A stretch of DNA of 64,000 bases from Vibrio echinoideorum (GCF_024347455.1 NZ_AP025483.1:3410001-3474000), one strand, 5' to 3'; shown: positions 7,522 to 16,692, counted from the stretch's first letter. Translations and numbers: made by a program. Notes: generated by a model not told the origin, from the letters alone.

Positions 7522-7640
7522 TTGGTGATTCAAATGCTGTGAGAATAGAGGGGTCTCTACACTAAAAACTGTAGTCACCAAGGTAGGCTCGGTAGTAGAA
7601 ACATCTAGTCCATATCACTAGATATATACAGCATTTAATC
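7522..7640 (-). promoter_or_regulatory. Purine riboswitch (guanine-class) controlling the purine permease
   Basis: The aptamer spans about 7631-7569 on the minus strand. P1 is CTGTA/TACAG. P2 is a 7-bp helix ATCTAGT/ACTAGAT closed by loop GATATGG, the consensus L2. J2/3 reads GTTTCTAC, exactly the conserved core. P3 is ACCGA/TTGGT. J3/1 is GACTA, with C at the specificity position (guanine type; adenine switches have T). L3 (GCCTACC) is less canonical. The 5' strand of P1 (AAATGCTGT, 7636-7628) is perfectly complementary over 9 bp to ACAGCATTT at 7540-7532, an obvious alternative helix of the expression platform. A second possible pairing links the P3 3' strand TTGGTGA with TCACCAA near 7522-7528. 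Confidence 0.88.
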
Positions 7641-7876
7641 GTTTGCGCGGATTGTAAGGATTGAGATTAAAACTTCAACAAATTTTGTCCAGATCACATA
7701 AAAAAGTGAAGATGACGAGTCATTGCAGTTATACAAAGATCCTTGAAAAGATCATTCGCTGATAAATAACGATCAAGCCAGTTGTTCTCAATCATCTAAA
7801 TATGCTACTCTTCGCCTCCATTTTTCTGACCTAATTTTCACCAATTGTCTCTATTAGTTTCACTCGTTATCTCTTT

Positions 7877-7923
7877 ATAGATGTAACCACCGGAACAATT
7901 AATAGATGCACCACCGGAACAAA
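7877..7923. repeat. Two-copy 25-bp direct repeat upstream of gmk
   Basis: ATAGATG followed by ACCACCGGAACAA occurs at 7877-7898 and again at 7902-7923, with one indel difference. It lies 80-120 bp upstream of the gmk start. It could be a duplicated operator or a recent tandem duplication. The rest of 7650-7990 should hold the gmk promoter; I cannot assign it firmly. Confidence 0.7.
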
Positions 7924-7999
7924 AATTAGGGTCAGTACTATCTTTTATAGTGTCGGTTTATCACCTTCACTCAATCCAACCAACAGTGGAAATATACAG

Positions 8000-8623
8000 A
8001 TGGGCATAGGTACTCTTTACATCGTATCTGCACCTAGTGGCGCAGGTAAATCGAGCTTGATCTCAGCAATGCTGGAAACCAATCCAACCTACGCAATGAA
8101 GGTATCTGTTTCACACACCACTCGCGGTATGCGCCCTGGTGAAGAGAATGGTGTTCACTACCACTTCGTAGAAAAACATCACTTTGAAGACCTGATTAAG
8201 AAAGGTGAGTTCCTAGAGTACGCTGAAGTATTCGGCAACTACTACGGTACTTCACGCGTGTGGATTGAAGAGAACCTAAACCGCGGTATCGATGTATTCT
8301 TAGATATCGACTGGCAAGGTGCTCGTCAGATCCGTGAAAAAATGCCTCAAGCGAAGAGTGTTTTCATTCTTCCACCATCAAATGGTGAGCTAGAGCGTCG
8401 TTTGAATGTTCGCGGTCAAGATAGCGACGAAGTTATTGCGAAACGCATGAGCGAAGCAAAATCTGAGATTTCTCACTATGCAGAATACGATTATGTGATC
8501 GTGAATGATGACTTTGATGCAGCCTTAATGGACTTCAGAGCAATCATTCGTGCGGAGCGTTTGAAAGCAGATAAGCAAGCAGCTAAATACAGCGGCATGC
8601 TTACAGCACTACTAGCGGAATAA
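8000..8623 (+). CDS. gmk: Guanylate kinase
   Basis: The 207-residue cytoplasmic enzyme phosphorylates GMP to GDP with ATP. The P-loop [11 protein letters not shown] is at residues 10-20, the GMP-binding segment [19 protein letters not shown] follows, and the lid region with RLNVRGQDS is present. Start ATG 8000 matches family length. It heads the gmk-rpoZ-spoT cluster; linkage of GMP kinase with the ppGpp enzyme is conserved in gammaproteobacteria, and Gmk is a known ppGpp target in some bacteria. Confidence 0.98.
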   Translation: MGIGTLYIVSAPSGAGKSSLISAMLETNPTYAMKVSVSHTTRGMRPGEENGVHYHFVEKHHFEDLIKKGEFLEYAEVFGNYYGTSRVWIEENLNRGIDVFLDIDWQGARQIREKMPQAKSVFILPPSNGELERRLNVRGQDSDEVIAKRMSEAKSEISHYAEYDYVIVNDDFDAALMDFRAIIRAERLKADKQAAKYSGMLTALLAE

Positions 8624-8649
8624 TCTAGAACTAGATTTTCCATTGAGAT

Positions 8650-8694
8650 AAGTATACGGTGAGCTAGAAAGTCTCTAGTTAAACTTGTATACTT
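8650..8694 (+). terminator. Nested hairpin between gmk and rpoZ
   Basis: Outer stem AAGTATAC/GTATACTT encloses an inner stem CTAGA/TCTAG. The downstream sequence is only weakly T-rich (TCTCGTCAT), so this may be an attenuator or processing site rather than a full terminator. Confidence 0.5.
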
Positions 8695-8739
8695 TCTCGT
8701 CATATAAAATTTATTAGTTAATTACTATTTGGAGTCCTC

Positions 8740-9012
8740 ATGGCACGCGTAACTGTTCAAGACGCTGTTGAAAAAGTTGGCAACCGTTTCGACCTAGTTC
8801 TTATTGCGGCTCGCCGCGCACGTCAAATGCAAACTGGCGGCAAAGATTCACTAGTGCCTGAAGAAAACGATAAGCCAACGGTTATCGCTCTTCGCGAAAT
8901 CGAAGAAGGTCTTATCACTAAAGACGTACTAGATGCTCGTGAGCGTCAAGAGCAACAAGAGCAAGAAGCGGCTGAACTTGCAGCAGTAAGCAGCATCGCT
9001 CACACTCGCTGA
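8740..9012 (+). CDS. rpoZ: RNA polymerase omega subunit
   Basis: The 90-residue protein starts [20 protein letters not shown] and carries the conserved ARRARQMQ and [10 protein letters not shown] blocks of omega, which helps RNA polymerase assembly and forms part of one ppGpp site. A strong ribosome site (GGAG) precedes the ATG. spoT begins 45 bp downstream, so the two are almost certainly cotranscribed, as in E. coli. Confidence 0.98.
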   Translation: MARVTVQDAVEKVGNRFDLVLIAARRARQMQTGGKDSLVPEENDKPTVIALREIEEGLITKDVLDARERQEQQEQEAAELAAVSSIAHTR

Positions 9013-9057
9013 TAGAATCAACGTCATTCGAACTAATTAACCTTCCGGGCCTTTAAT

Positions 9058-11184
9058 TTGTATCTATTCGATAGCCTCAAAGACGTTGCCCAAGAATACC
9101 TAACAGAGCCTCAAATTGAGGCTCTGCGTCAATCTTATGTGGTAGCGAGAAATGCCCATGAAGGGCAAACCCGTTCAACGGGTGAACCATACATAATCCA
9201 TCCTGTTGCTGTTTCAAGAATCCTGGCAGAAATGCGTCTGGATATCGAAACTCTGCAAGCCGCCCTACTCCACGATGTAATTGAAGATACTGAAGTTACA
9301 AAAGAGGAGCTAGAAGCTCAATTTGGCAACACTGTTGCTGAGTTGGTTGATGGTGTATCTAAGCTGGATAAGCTTAAATTTCGTGATCGCAAAGAAGCGC
9401 AAGCAGAGAACTTCCGTAAGATGGTTCTCGCCATGGTGCAAGACATCCGCGTTATCTTGATCAAATTAGCTGACCGTACTCATAACATGCGCACGCTTGG
9501 GGCACTTCGTCCTGATAAAAAGCGTCGTATTGCTCGCGAAACCCTAGAAATCTATTCTCCACTTGCTCATCGCCTTGGTATTCATAACATCAAGACAGAG
9601 CTAGAAGAACTTGGTTTTGAGGCCCTTTATCCTAATCGTTATCGCGTACTAAGAAATGTGGTGAAAGCTGCTCGTGGTAACCGTAAGGAAATGATTCAAC
9701 GTATCCATAGCGAAATCGAAGGCCGTCTTGAAGAAGTCGGTTTGTCTGCTCGCGTTGTTGGTCGTGAAAAGAACCTGTTCTCCATCTATAACAAGATGAA
9801 AACCAAAGAGCAGCGTTTCCACACCATTATGGACATCTATGCTTTCCGCGTAGTGGTTGATACCCCAGATACTTGCTATCGCGCACTTGGTCAGGCTCAC
9901 AGCCTGTACAAACCGCGCCCCGGCCGCATGAAAGATTACATTGCGGTACCGAAAGCCAATGGCTACCAGTCTCTGCATACGTCAATGATCGGCCCTCATG
10001 GGGTACCCGTTGAGGTTCAGATCCGTACGGAAGACATGGAGCAAATGGCCGACAAAGGTGTCGCGGCACACTGGTCTTATAAAGGCAGTGGCTCACGCAG
10101 TAGTAATGGGACAACCGCACAGGTTAAAGCACAGCGTTGGATGCAGAGCTTGCTTGAGCTTCAACAAAGCGCAGGTAACTCATTCGAATTTATTGAAAAC
10201 GTTAAGTCTGATCTGTTCCCAGATGAGATCTTTGTGTTCACGCCGAAAGGTCGCATTGTCGAACTTCCTGCGGGCGCAACAGCGGTTGATTTTGCTTACG
10301 CGGTGCATACCGATGTCGGCAACATGTGTGTGGGTGCTCGTGTCGACATGAACCCTTACCCACTCAGTAAGTCGCTTAAGAACGGTCAAACCATTGAGAT
10401 CATCAGTGCTCCGGGCGCACGTCCAAATGCAGCATGGCTCAACTACGTAGTGACATCTCGCGCTCGTACTAAGATCCGTCAGGTTCTGAAAACGATGCGT
10501 CGTGAAGAGTCGATTACTCTAGGTCGTCGTCTACTGAACCACGCACTTGGCGAACACTCGATTGCCGATGTCGGCCAAGAGAATCTCGACCATGTTTTGT
10601 CTGATCTTCGTCTAGACAACGTTGAAGACTTACTGGCATCGATTGGTCTTGGCGAGTTGATGAGTATCGTGATTGCGCGTCGCCTACTAGGTGATGCTGA
10701 CGAACTGACAGAAGTAGAAAACAACAGCGACACACCAAGGAAGAAATTGCCTATCCGTGGTGCTGAAGGCCTACTACTGACTTTTGCTAATTGTTGTCAC
10801 CCGATCCCAGGCGATCACATCATTGCTCATGTATCTCCAGGTCGTGGCCTTGTGGTTCACCGCGAAACGTGTCCAAACGTTCGTGGTTACCAAAAAGAAC
10901 CAGACAAATACATGGCGGTGGAATGGTCTGACGATTACGATCAAGAGTTCACGGCTGAACTTCAGATCGATCTGCAGAACCACCAAGGTGCGCTGGCTGA
11001 GTTAACTAACGTTATCTCTAAAACGGGCTCAAATATTCACGGTATTTCAACTGAAGAACGTGATGGACGCCTGTACACAGTGACCATCTTGCTGACCACC
11101 AAAGATCGTGTTCATCTTGCAAGTATTATGAAAAAGCTACGTGTGATGCCACACGCGCTGAAAGTAAGACGCCGCAAAAACTAG
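9058..11184 (+). CDS. spoT: Bifunctional (p)ppGpp synthetase/hydrolase SpoT
   Basis: The 708-residue enzyme makes and hydrolyses (p)ppGpp. The HD hydrolase domain shows LLHDVIEDT and ADRTHNMRTL; the synthetase domain contains GYQSLHTSMIGP and VEVQIRTEDM; TGS (IFVFTPKGRIVELPAGATAVDFAYA), zinc-finger and C-terminal ACT domains follow. An intact HD domain separates it from RelA. The start is a TTG (MYLFDSL), the same unusual start and N-terminus as E. coli SpoT, with no strong ribosome site, which suggests low or coupled translation behind rpoZ. In E. coli trmH lies between spoT and recG; here there is only a 250-bp spacer. Confidence 0.97.
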   Translation: MYLFDSLKDVAQEYLTEPQIEALRQSYVVARNAHEGQTRSTGEPYIIHPVAVSRILAEMRLDIETLQAALLHDVIEDTEVTKEELEAQFGNTVAELVDGVSKLDKLKFRDRKEAQAENFRKMVLAMVQDIRVILIKLADRTHNMRTLGALRPDKKRRIARETLEIYSPLAHRLGIHNIKTELEELGFEALYPNRYRVLRNVVKAARGNRKEMIQRIHSEIEGRLEEVGLSARVVGREKNLFSIYNKMKTKEQRFHTIMDIYAFRVVVDTPDTCYRALGQAHSLYKPRPGRMKDYIAVPKANGYQSLHTSMIGPHGVPVEVQIRTEDMEQMADKGVAAHWSYKGSGSRSSNGTTAQVKAQRWMQSLLELQQSAGNSFEFIENVKSDLFPDEIFVFTPKGRIVELPAGATAVDFAYAVHTDVGNMCVGARVDMNPYPLSKSLKNGQTIEIISAPGARPNAAWLNYVVTSRARTKIRQVLKTMRREESITLGRRLLNHALGEHSIADVGQENLDHVLSDLRLDNVEDLLASIGLGELMSIVIARRLLGDADELTEVENNSDTPRKKLPIRGAEGLLLTFANCCHPIPGDHIIAHVSPGRGLVVHRETCPNVRGYQKEPDKYMAVEWSDDYDQEFTAELQIDLQNHQGALAELTNVISKTGSNIHGISTEERDGRLYTVTILLTTKDRVHLASIMKKLRVMPHALKVRRRKN

Positions 11185-11202
11185 ATCTAACAGCAGATAA
11201 AT

Positions 11203-11294
11203 AAAGCAGATGAGAGATACGAGTCTCGAGATGCGAAGAGCAAAAGCTTTTCACCACCTCAACTCTTCGTATTTCGAGTCTGCTTTAATTTTTT
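11203..11294 (+). terminator. Long imperfect hairpin terminator after spoT
   Basis: AAAGCAGA at 11203 pairs with TCTGCTTT ending at 11286, with a second nested pairing (GAGTCTCGAGATGCGAAGAG region against CTCTTCGTATTTCGAGTC) and then ATTTTTTG. It is likely the terminator of the gmk-rpoZ-spoT group. Confidence 0.7.
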
Positions 11295-11436
11295 GTACCG
11301 CCCTGTTCTTTTCTTAGCTCGCTTACCCAAGTCTCGAATCTGCTTTTAATCCTTATCAGCCCTTACGCTTTACCCTGTACAAAAATCCAGTAAAATGCTT
11401 GAATAGATTATCTCTCTTATGTTTATGAGCCTTGTT

Positions 11437-13515
11437 ATGCCACAGCTTTTATCTGCTATCCCTCTCAACTCTTTATCTGGAGTCGGCGCAAAAGTCGCAG
11501 AGAAACTGGAAAAGGTTGGGCTTAACAATGTACAAGACCTGCTGTTTCACCTGCCTTTGCGCTATGAAGATCGAACTCGAATCTATCCAATCGTAAAGTT
11601 GCATGCAGGACTTTGGGCTGCAGTGCAAGGCAAGGTGATGCATGTGGATACCATTTTCGGTAAACGTAAGATGTTGGCGGTAAAAATCAGTGATGGGAAC
11701 GGCACCATTACCCTACGCTTTTTCAACTTCACCGCCGGTATGAAGAATAACTTTGCCGAAGGCAAACAAGTACATGCTTATGGTGAGATCAAGCGTGGCA
11801 ACATGGGCCTTGAGATCGTCCACCCTGACTACAAATTTTTTGCACCAAGGCAACAGCCAGATGTAGAAGCTAACCTAACTCCAGTATACCCAACCACTGA
11901 AGGGTTAAGACAAGTCACGCTGCGCAACCTCACCGACCAAGCATTAGAACAGATAGACAAAGCGGCAGTTAATGAGCTTTTGCCATCAGGTTTATACGAC
12001 CACCAAATTACACTCGCACAGGCCCTACATACCATCCACAGGCCTCCTCCAGGCATTGACCTAGAACTGTTTGATGACGGTAAACACCCTGCGCAGCTAC
12101 GCTTGATTATGGAAGAGCTACTGGCTCAAAATTTATCGATGCTGTCTGTTCGAAGTAAAGGACAGCAAGACAAAGCGATGCCTTTCCCTGCGGCGGGTAA
12201 CCTTAAAGACAAGCTGTTAGCTCAGCTACCGTTTTCGCCAACCAACGCACAAGTGCGGGTAACCAAAGAGATCGAAGCTGATCTTGAAAAGCCTCACCCT
12301 ATGATGCGTTTGGTACAGGGCGATGTAGGTTCAGGTAAAACCTTAGTTGCTGCGTTAGCGGCTGTTCGTGCACTCGAACATGGCCAGCAAGTCGCATTAA
12401 TGGCCCCAACAGAGCTATTGGCAGAGCAGCACGCGATTAACTTTGCCAATTGGTTTGAAGCGATGGGTATTCAAGTCGGCTGGCTAGCAGGCAAACTCAA
12501 AGGCAAAGCTCGCGAAACAGAGCTAGCACGTATTGCCAGCGGCGAAGCTCAGATGATCGTCGGCACACATGCCTTGTTTCAAGAACATGTCGAGTTCAAC
12601 AACCTTGGTTTAGTGATCATCGATGAGCAACACCGATTTGGTGTCCACCAGCGATTAGAGCTGCGTGAGAAAGGCGCCAAGCAAGGTTATTACCCACATC
12701 AACTGGTGATGACCGCAACCCCAATTCCACGAACGCTCGCAATGACCGCCTATGCCGATCTCGAAACCTCTATTATTGATGAACTGCCACCGGGGCGAAC
12801 ACCGATTCAAACCGTGGCGATTCCTGATACCAAGCGCGATGACATTGTTGAGCGCGTGAAAAATGCGTGTCTCAATGAAGGTAAGCAGGCGTATTGGGTG
12901 TGTACGCTGATTGATGAATCGGAAGTACTGGAAGCTCAAGCTGCAGCTGACACCGCTGAAGAGCTGCAACGCAAACTGCCTGACGTAAAAATTGGTCTGG
13001 TGCACGGTCGTATGAAACCCGCCGAGAAACAAGCGGTGATGCGAGAGTTCAAAGAGAACAGGCTGCACCTGTTGGTTGCGACAACCGTGATTGAAGTTGG
13101 TGTGGATGTACCGAATTCGAGCTTAATGATCATCGAGAACCCAGAGCGTCTTGGCCTAGCGCAACTGCACCAACTGCGTGGCCGTGTCGGCCGAGGTTCG
13201 GTCGCAAGCCATTGTGTACTGCTGTATCACTCGCCACTGTCTAAAACCGCTCAGAAGCGCTTAGGTGTGCTTCGTGAAAGTAACGATGGCTTTGTGATTG
13301 CACAGCGCGACTTAGAAATCCGTGGCCCCGGTGAATTGCTCGGTACCAAACAAACTGGCTTGGCTGATTTCAAGATCGCCGATCTAATTCGTGACCAACG
13401 TTTGATCCCAGAAGTGCAACGTATCGCAAGACATATCCACGATAGCTACCCAGACAACGCCAAGGCGATCATCAACCGCTGGCTAGGCGAGCGTGATGTT
13501 TACTCTAAGGCTTAA
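11437..13515 (+). CDS. recG: ATP-dependent DNA helicase RecG
   Basis: The 692-residue helicase remodels stalled forks and branch-migrates Holliday junctions. The N-terminal wedge/OB domain (NSLSGVGAKVAEKL, FHLPLRYEDRTRIYP) is followed by helicase motifs: Walker A GDVGSGKTL, motif II DEQHRFG, motif III TATPIPRT, motif VI QLRGRVGRG. I chose the third in-frame ATG (11437, MPQLLSAIPLNSL) because it gives the E. coli length and N-terminus; two ATGs at 11419 and 11425 would add six or four residues. None has a strong ribosome site. Confidence 0.96.
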   Translation: MPQLLSAIPLNSLSGVGAKVAEKLEKVGLNNVQDLLFHLPLRYEDRTRIYPIVKLHAGLWAAVQGKVMHVDTIFGKRKMLAVKISDGNGTITLRFFNFTAGMKNNFAEGKQVHAYGEIKRGNMGLEIVHPDYKFFAPRQQPDVEANLTPVYPTTEGLRQVTLRNLTDQALEQIDKAAVNELLPSGLYDHQITLAQALHTIHRPPPGIDLELFDDGKHPAQLRLIMEELLAQNLSMLSVRSKGQQDKAMPFPAAGNLKDKLLAQLPFSPTNAQVRVTKEIEADLEKPHPMMRLVQGDVGSGKTLVAALAAVRALEHGQQVALMAPTELLAEQHAINFANWFEAMGIQVGWLAGKLKGKARETELARIASGEAQMIVGTHALFQEHVEFNNLGLVIIDEQHRFGVHQRLELREKGAKQGYYPHQLVMTATPIPRTLAMTAYADLETSIIDELPPGRTPIQTVAIPDTKRDDIVERVKNACLNEGKQAYWVCTLIDESEVLEAQAAADTAEELQRKLPDVKIGLVHGRMKPAEKQAVMREFKENRLHLLVATTVIEVGVDVPNSSLMIIENPERLGLAQLHQLRGRVGRGSVASHCVLLYHSPLSKTAQKRLGVLRESNDGFVIAQRDLEIRGPGELLGTKQTGLADFKIADLIRDQRLIPEVQRIARHIHDSYPDNAKAIINRWLGERDVYSKA

Positions 13516-13544
13516 TTAGCACAAACACTGTCATTCAAAAACGT

Positions 13545-13572
13545 AAAAGGCTTCCTCAAGGAAGCCTTTTTA
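13545..13572. terminator. Bidirectional terminator between recG and envZ
   Basis: AAAAGGCTTCCT, two-base loop, AGGAAGCCTTTTT has an A tract on one side and a T tract on the other, so it can end both convergent transcripts. Confidence 0.92.
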
Positions 13573-13590
13573 ATGCTAGTAAATTCAAAC

Positions 13591-14892
13591 CTAGGGCTTC
13601 ACAGGGAAACTGATCTGCGCTTTTAAGCCACCTTCACTGCGGTTATTAACCACCACGGCACCTTGGTGCTGGCTGACAATACGTTTCACAATCGCTAAGC
13701 CTAAACCTGTCCCTTCACTGCCTCGGGCGGTATCACCACGCGTAAACGGTTCAAACAACTTTCCGATCTGATCCTGCGGGATACCCGGGCCATTATCTTC
13801 CACCGTTACCCAAGCAAGCTTGTTATCCGCCGTCATACCAGTCGCAACCTTCACCCAACCATTGCCATAACGCAGTGCATTTACTACCAAGTTACTCACC
13901 GCACGCTTCATCGCAATTGGGTTACCAAGCGCGGGCTTCATTGATTCCGGAATATCAGTTTCAATCTGCACCTCGTATCCACCCTCAGAGCTAGAAACCT
14001 CGCGAGCAATATCATCAACAAACACCGCTTGGAATGAATCTCGGTCAACTGGCTTTAGGTAGTCCATAAACTGGCTGATGATCTCATTACACTCTTCGGT
14101 ATCACTGATGATCCCTTCCGCTAAGTAGCTGTCTTCTGGCGACATCATCTCGGTCGCTAAACGAATACGCGTTAACGGAGTACGTAAATCGTGGCTGATA
14201 CCCGCCATCAACAAGGCTCGATCTTCTTCCAATTCTTGAATGCCTTTCGACATCTGGTTAAAGGCTCGTGTTACTGAACGAATTTCTTGAGCACCTTGAA
14301 CCGGCAGTGGTGGCGGTATATCACCACGACCCACACCTTGGGCGGCTTTCTCCAGCGCTATCAAAGGCCGGTTTTGTAATCGGATAAACAACCAACCACC
14401 AGCAACAATCAACAGCGCCATGATCAAGCTGTTACGAAATAGAGGCGCAAAATCTTCTTCTTGCAGCTCTGATAACGGAATGCGAATTAGAGAGTTGGGT
14501 AACTGCGCAATGTCCATCCACAGCACATAGCTCTCTTTACCCAAGATCAGCCGCACTTCGGTCTCAGATCCCAACTCTTTAGTCATCTCCTCGCTCATCA
14601 AGTCAATCGCAACAGCATGGTAATACTCGCCCGCCGCTTCACTGTCCTTGGCGTGAACCGTCACCCCTAGCTGCTCAAGCACACGCTGACGCAGTGGCGC
14701 ATCAATCTCGATATCCATGTCAGTGCCTTGGTCCAACACAAGGTTTAACTCATGAGCCAAGATCTTATTAAACTGCTGCAAACTCGGCATTAGTGCATAG
14801 TTGAACACCGCGTAATAAGAAAAGATTTGGCTAGCGACCAACAGGGTTAAAAAGAGCACTATCGACTGAGTAAAGGAGCTACGTATGCGCAT
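13591..14892 (-). CDS. envZ: Sensor histidine kinase EnvZ
   Basis: The 433-residue inner-membrane kinase has two transmembrane segments (about 11-33 and 152-172) around a periplasmic domain, a HAMP linker, the H-box [18 protein letters not shown] (phospho-accepting His), and ATPase boxes [19 protein letters not shown] and [12 protein letters not shown]. It phosphorylates OmpR in response to osmotic and other envelope signals. Unusually, it is 328 bp downstream of ompR, with a 162-bp repeat and a terminator-like hairpin between them, whereas the two genes overlap in E. coli. Confidence 0.95.
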   Translation of the reverse strand: MRIRSSFTQSIVLFLTLLVASQIFSYYAVFNYALMPSLQQFNKILAHELNLVLDQGTDMDIEIDAPLRQRVLEQLGVTVHAKDSEAAGEYYHAVAIDLMSEEMTKELGSETEVRLILGKESYVLWMDIAQLPNSLIRIPLSELQEEDFAPLFRNSLIMALLIVAGGWLFIRLQNRPLIALEKAAQGVGRGDIPPPLPVQGAQEIRSVTRAFNQMSKGIQELEEDRALLMAGISHDLRTPLTRIRLATEMMSPEDSYLAEGIISDTEECNEIISQFMDYLKPVDRDSFQAVFVDDIAREVSSSEGGYEVQIETDIPESMKPALGNPIAMKRAVSNLVVNALRYGNGWVKVATGMTADNKLAWVTVEDNGPGIPQDQIGKLFEPFTRGDTARGSEGTGLGLAIVKRIVSQHQGAVVVNNRSEGGLKAQISFPVKP

Positions 14893-14946
14893 AGAAGACC
14901 TAAATTGAGGGGATGATAAAGGGATATAATGGAAACTATAACTCTA

Positions 14947-15108
14947 ATACCAATCACAGTAAGTAAATGATCATAAATAGCGCCGGAAAAAGGCTTGAGA
15001 ACAAGGCAGCAATTTTTGATACGTAGTTATTCTACAATCAAAATTTCTAACAAAGTTATCGAGCATTTTAACAAGCTAGGATGACCAGTTATTTACTACG
15101 ATTGGTAT
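14947..15108 (+). repeat. 162-bp inverted-repeat element, copy 1 (between ompR and envZ)
   Basis: The ends are ATACCAATCACAGTAAGTAA and, inverted, TTATTTACTACGATTGGTAT. Inside are AGGCTTGAGAACAAGGCAG and a hairpin TTTTGAT...GTAG TTATT CTAC...ATCAAAA. Copies of exactly the same length occur at 44366-44527 (same orientation) and 50086-50247 (inverted). No coding capacity; it looks like a non-autonomous, MITE-like element. Confidence 0.88.
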
Positions 15109-15125
15109 CTACCTTGTGCTGAATA

Positions 15126-15161
15126 CAAAACGGGCCATCGCATGTTAATGAGATGACCCGT
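15126..15161 (-). terminator. Terminator-like hairpin downstream of ompR
   Basis: On the minus strand ACGGGTCATC, a 12-nt loop, GATGGCCCGT (one mismatch) and TTTTG lie 60 bp after the ompR stop. It should lower transcription from ompR into envZ. Confidence 0.65.
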
Positions 15162-15220
15162 AAATATAGAATTCTGATTCACAGAACCGATGAAGCTGAT
15201 ATAGAGCTTATAAAGCCGGC

Positions 15221-15940
15221 TTAAACTGCTTTACCATCTGGAACGAATACATAACCCAAGCCCCACACCGTTTGGATGTAACGAGGCTTACTTGGATCTT
15301 CTTCCACTAGACGACGCAGACGTGAAATCTGAACATCGATAGAACGTTCCATTGCTGAATATTCACGGCCACGCGCCATGTTCATCAGCTTATCGCGAGA
15401 CATTGGCTCACGAGCGTTAGTCACTAGCGACTTAAGAACCGCAAATTCACCTGAAGTAAGAGGCATCGGCTCTTCACCGCGGAACATTTCACGCGTACCT
15501 AGATTTAGGCGGAATTCACCAAACTCAACCACAGATTCTTCTGTGCTTGGTGCGCCCGGCGCTTCAATCACTTGGCGACGCATTACCGCTTTGATACGAG
15601 CTAATAGCTCACGCGGGTTAAATGGTTTTGGCAGGTAATCATCCGCACCCACTTCCAAGCCCACAATGCGATCCACTTCATCACCCTTTGCCGTCAGCAT
15701 AAGGATAGGTAGCGAGTTGTTTGCGTTTCTTAGACGACGACAGATCGATAGACCATCTTCGCCAGGCAACATTAAATCCAATACCATCAAGTGAAAATTT
15801 TCACGGGTTAACAGGCGGTCCATCTGCTCACTGTTTGCCACGCTACGCACTTGAAAGCCTTGCTCTGACAGATAGCGTTCTAGCAATGCACGTAGACGAG
15901 CATCGTCATCGACCACTAAAATTTTATAGTTTTCTTGCAT
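15221..15940 (-). CDS. ompR: Response regulator OmpR
   Basis: The 239-residue regulator has a receiver domain (DDD near residue 11-13, phospho-acceptor in VLDLMLPGEDG, K in LPKPFNPREL) and a winged-helix domain (LTSGEFAVLKSLV, RSIDVQISRLRRLVEEDP, WGLGYVFVPD). It controls porin and osmotic genes in enterobacteria. ATG 15940 (MQENYKILVVDDD) matches the E. coli start. Its partner envZ lies downstream but is separated by a repeat; greB is divergent. Confidence 0.97.
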   Translation of the reverse strand: MQENYKILVVDDDARLRALLERYLSEQGFQVRSVANSEQMDRLLTRENFHLMVLDLMLPGEDGLSICRRLRNANNSLPILMLTAKGDEVDRIVGLEVGADDYLPKPFNPRELLARIKAVMRRQVIEAPGAPSTEESVVEFGEFRLNLGTREMFRGEEPMPLTSGEFAVLKSLVTNAREPMSRDKLMNMARGREYSAMERSIDVQISRLRRLVEEDPSKPRYIQTVWGLGYVFVPDGKAV

Positions 15941-16118
15941 GTAATGGTTCCACCTATTAAAGCTTAAACCTAAGGTTAAGCATTCTTGGTAAATTGTATA
16001 TTGGTATAAGACATTAAAAATGTAACATTATTGGAGAAAAAGTCGCCTAAATAATTGTTAACGTATGTTGCCTTTCTATATATTCTATCTTAGATCATCA
16101 TTTCATTAAGTCAGATTT

Positions 16119-16601
16119 ATGAAAACCAAACTTATCACCCGAGAAGGTTATAACAAGCTCAAAGCAGAACATGACCACTTATGGCACGAGAAACGTCCTG
16201 AAATTACTAAGATAGTCACTTGGGCTGCAAGCCTTGGAGATCGTTCAGAAAACGCAGATTACACCTTTAATAAGCGTTTGCTTCGTCAGATTGATCGCCG
16301 AGTCCGTTTCTTAAGAAAATTCCTACCTGATGTGACTATCGTTGATTACTCACCGCAACAAGAAGGTAAGGTCTTTTTCGGTGCTTGGGTCGAAATTGAA
16401 AATGATGATGGGGAAATTAAGAAGTTTCGTATTGTCGGCCCTGAAGAGATCTACGGTGGTGCGAAAGGTTATATCTCTATCGACTCGCCAATGGCTAGAG
16501 CTCTGCTGAAGAAGGAAGTGGATGATGAGTTTACGGTAACCACACCGGAAGGCGATAAAGAGTGGTTCATTAACTCGATTCGCTACGCAGACGACGCGTA
16601 A
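16119..16601 (+). CDS. greB: Transcription elongation factor GreB
   Basis: The 160-residue protein is a GreA/GreB coiled coil plus FKBP-like domain that enters the RNA polymerase channel and stimulates cleavage of backtracked RNA. SLGDRSENADYTF is the acidic coiled-coil tip; the N-terminal coil and RKFLPDVTIVD indicate GreB rather than GreA, as does its position next to ompR and tex. A 7-bp tandem repeat starts three bases after the stop codon. Confidence 0.96.
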   Translation: MKTKLITREGYNKLKAEHDHLWHEKRPEITKIVTWAASLGDRSENADYTFNKRLLRQIDRRVRFLRKFLPDVTIVDYSPQQEGKVFFGAWVEIENDDGEIKKFRIVGPEEIYGGAKGYISIDSPMARALLKKEVDDEFTVTTPEGDKEWFINSIRYADDA

Positions 16602-16604
16602 AGT

Positions 16605-16639
16605 TTATGCCTTATGGCTTATGGCTTATGGCTTATGGC
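16605..16639. repeat. TTATGGC heptamer tandem repeat, five copies
   Basis: One TTATGCC unit and four perfect TTATGGC units lie directly after the greB stop codon, between greB and the 3' end of the CsrB-like RNA. They are outside coding sequence. Confidence 0.92.
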
Positions 16640-16692
16640 TTAGCGTGATTAACCGGCCATCACAGGTCGAGCAGACAAACCCAAACTCCAGA

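Noticed and set aside
16605..16639. TTATGGC repeat as a contingency switch for GreB
   Set aside because: It starts after the stop codon, so unit changes cannot alter the protein.
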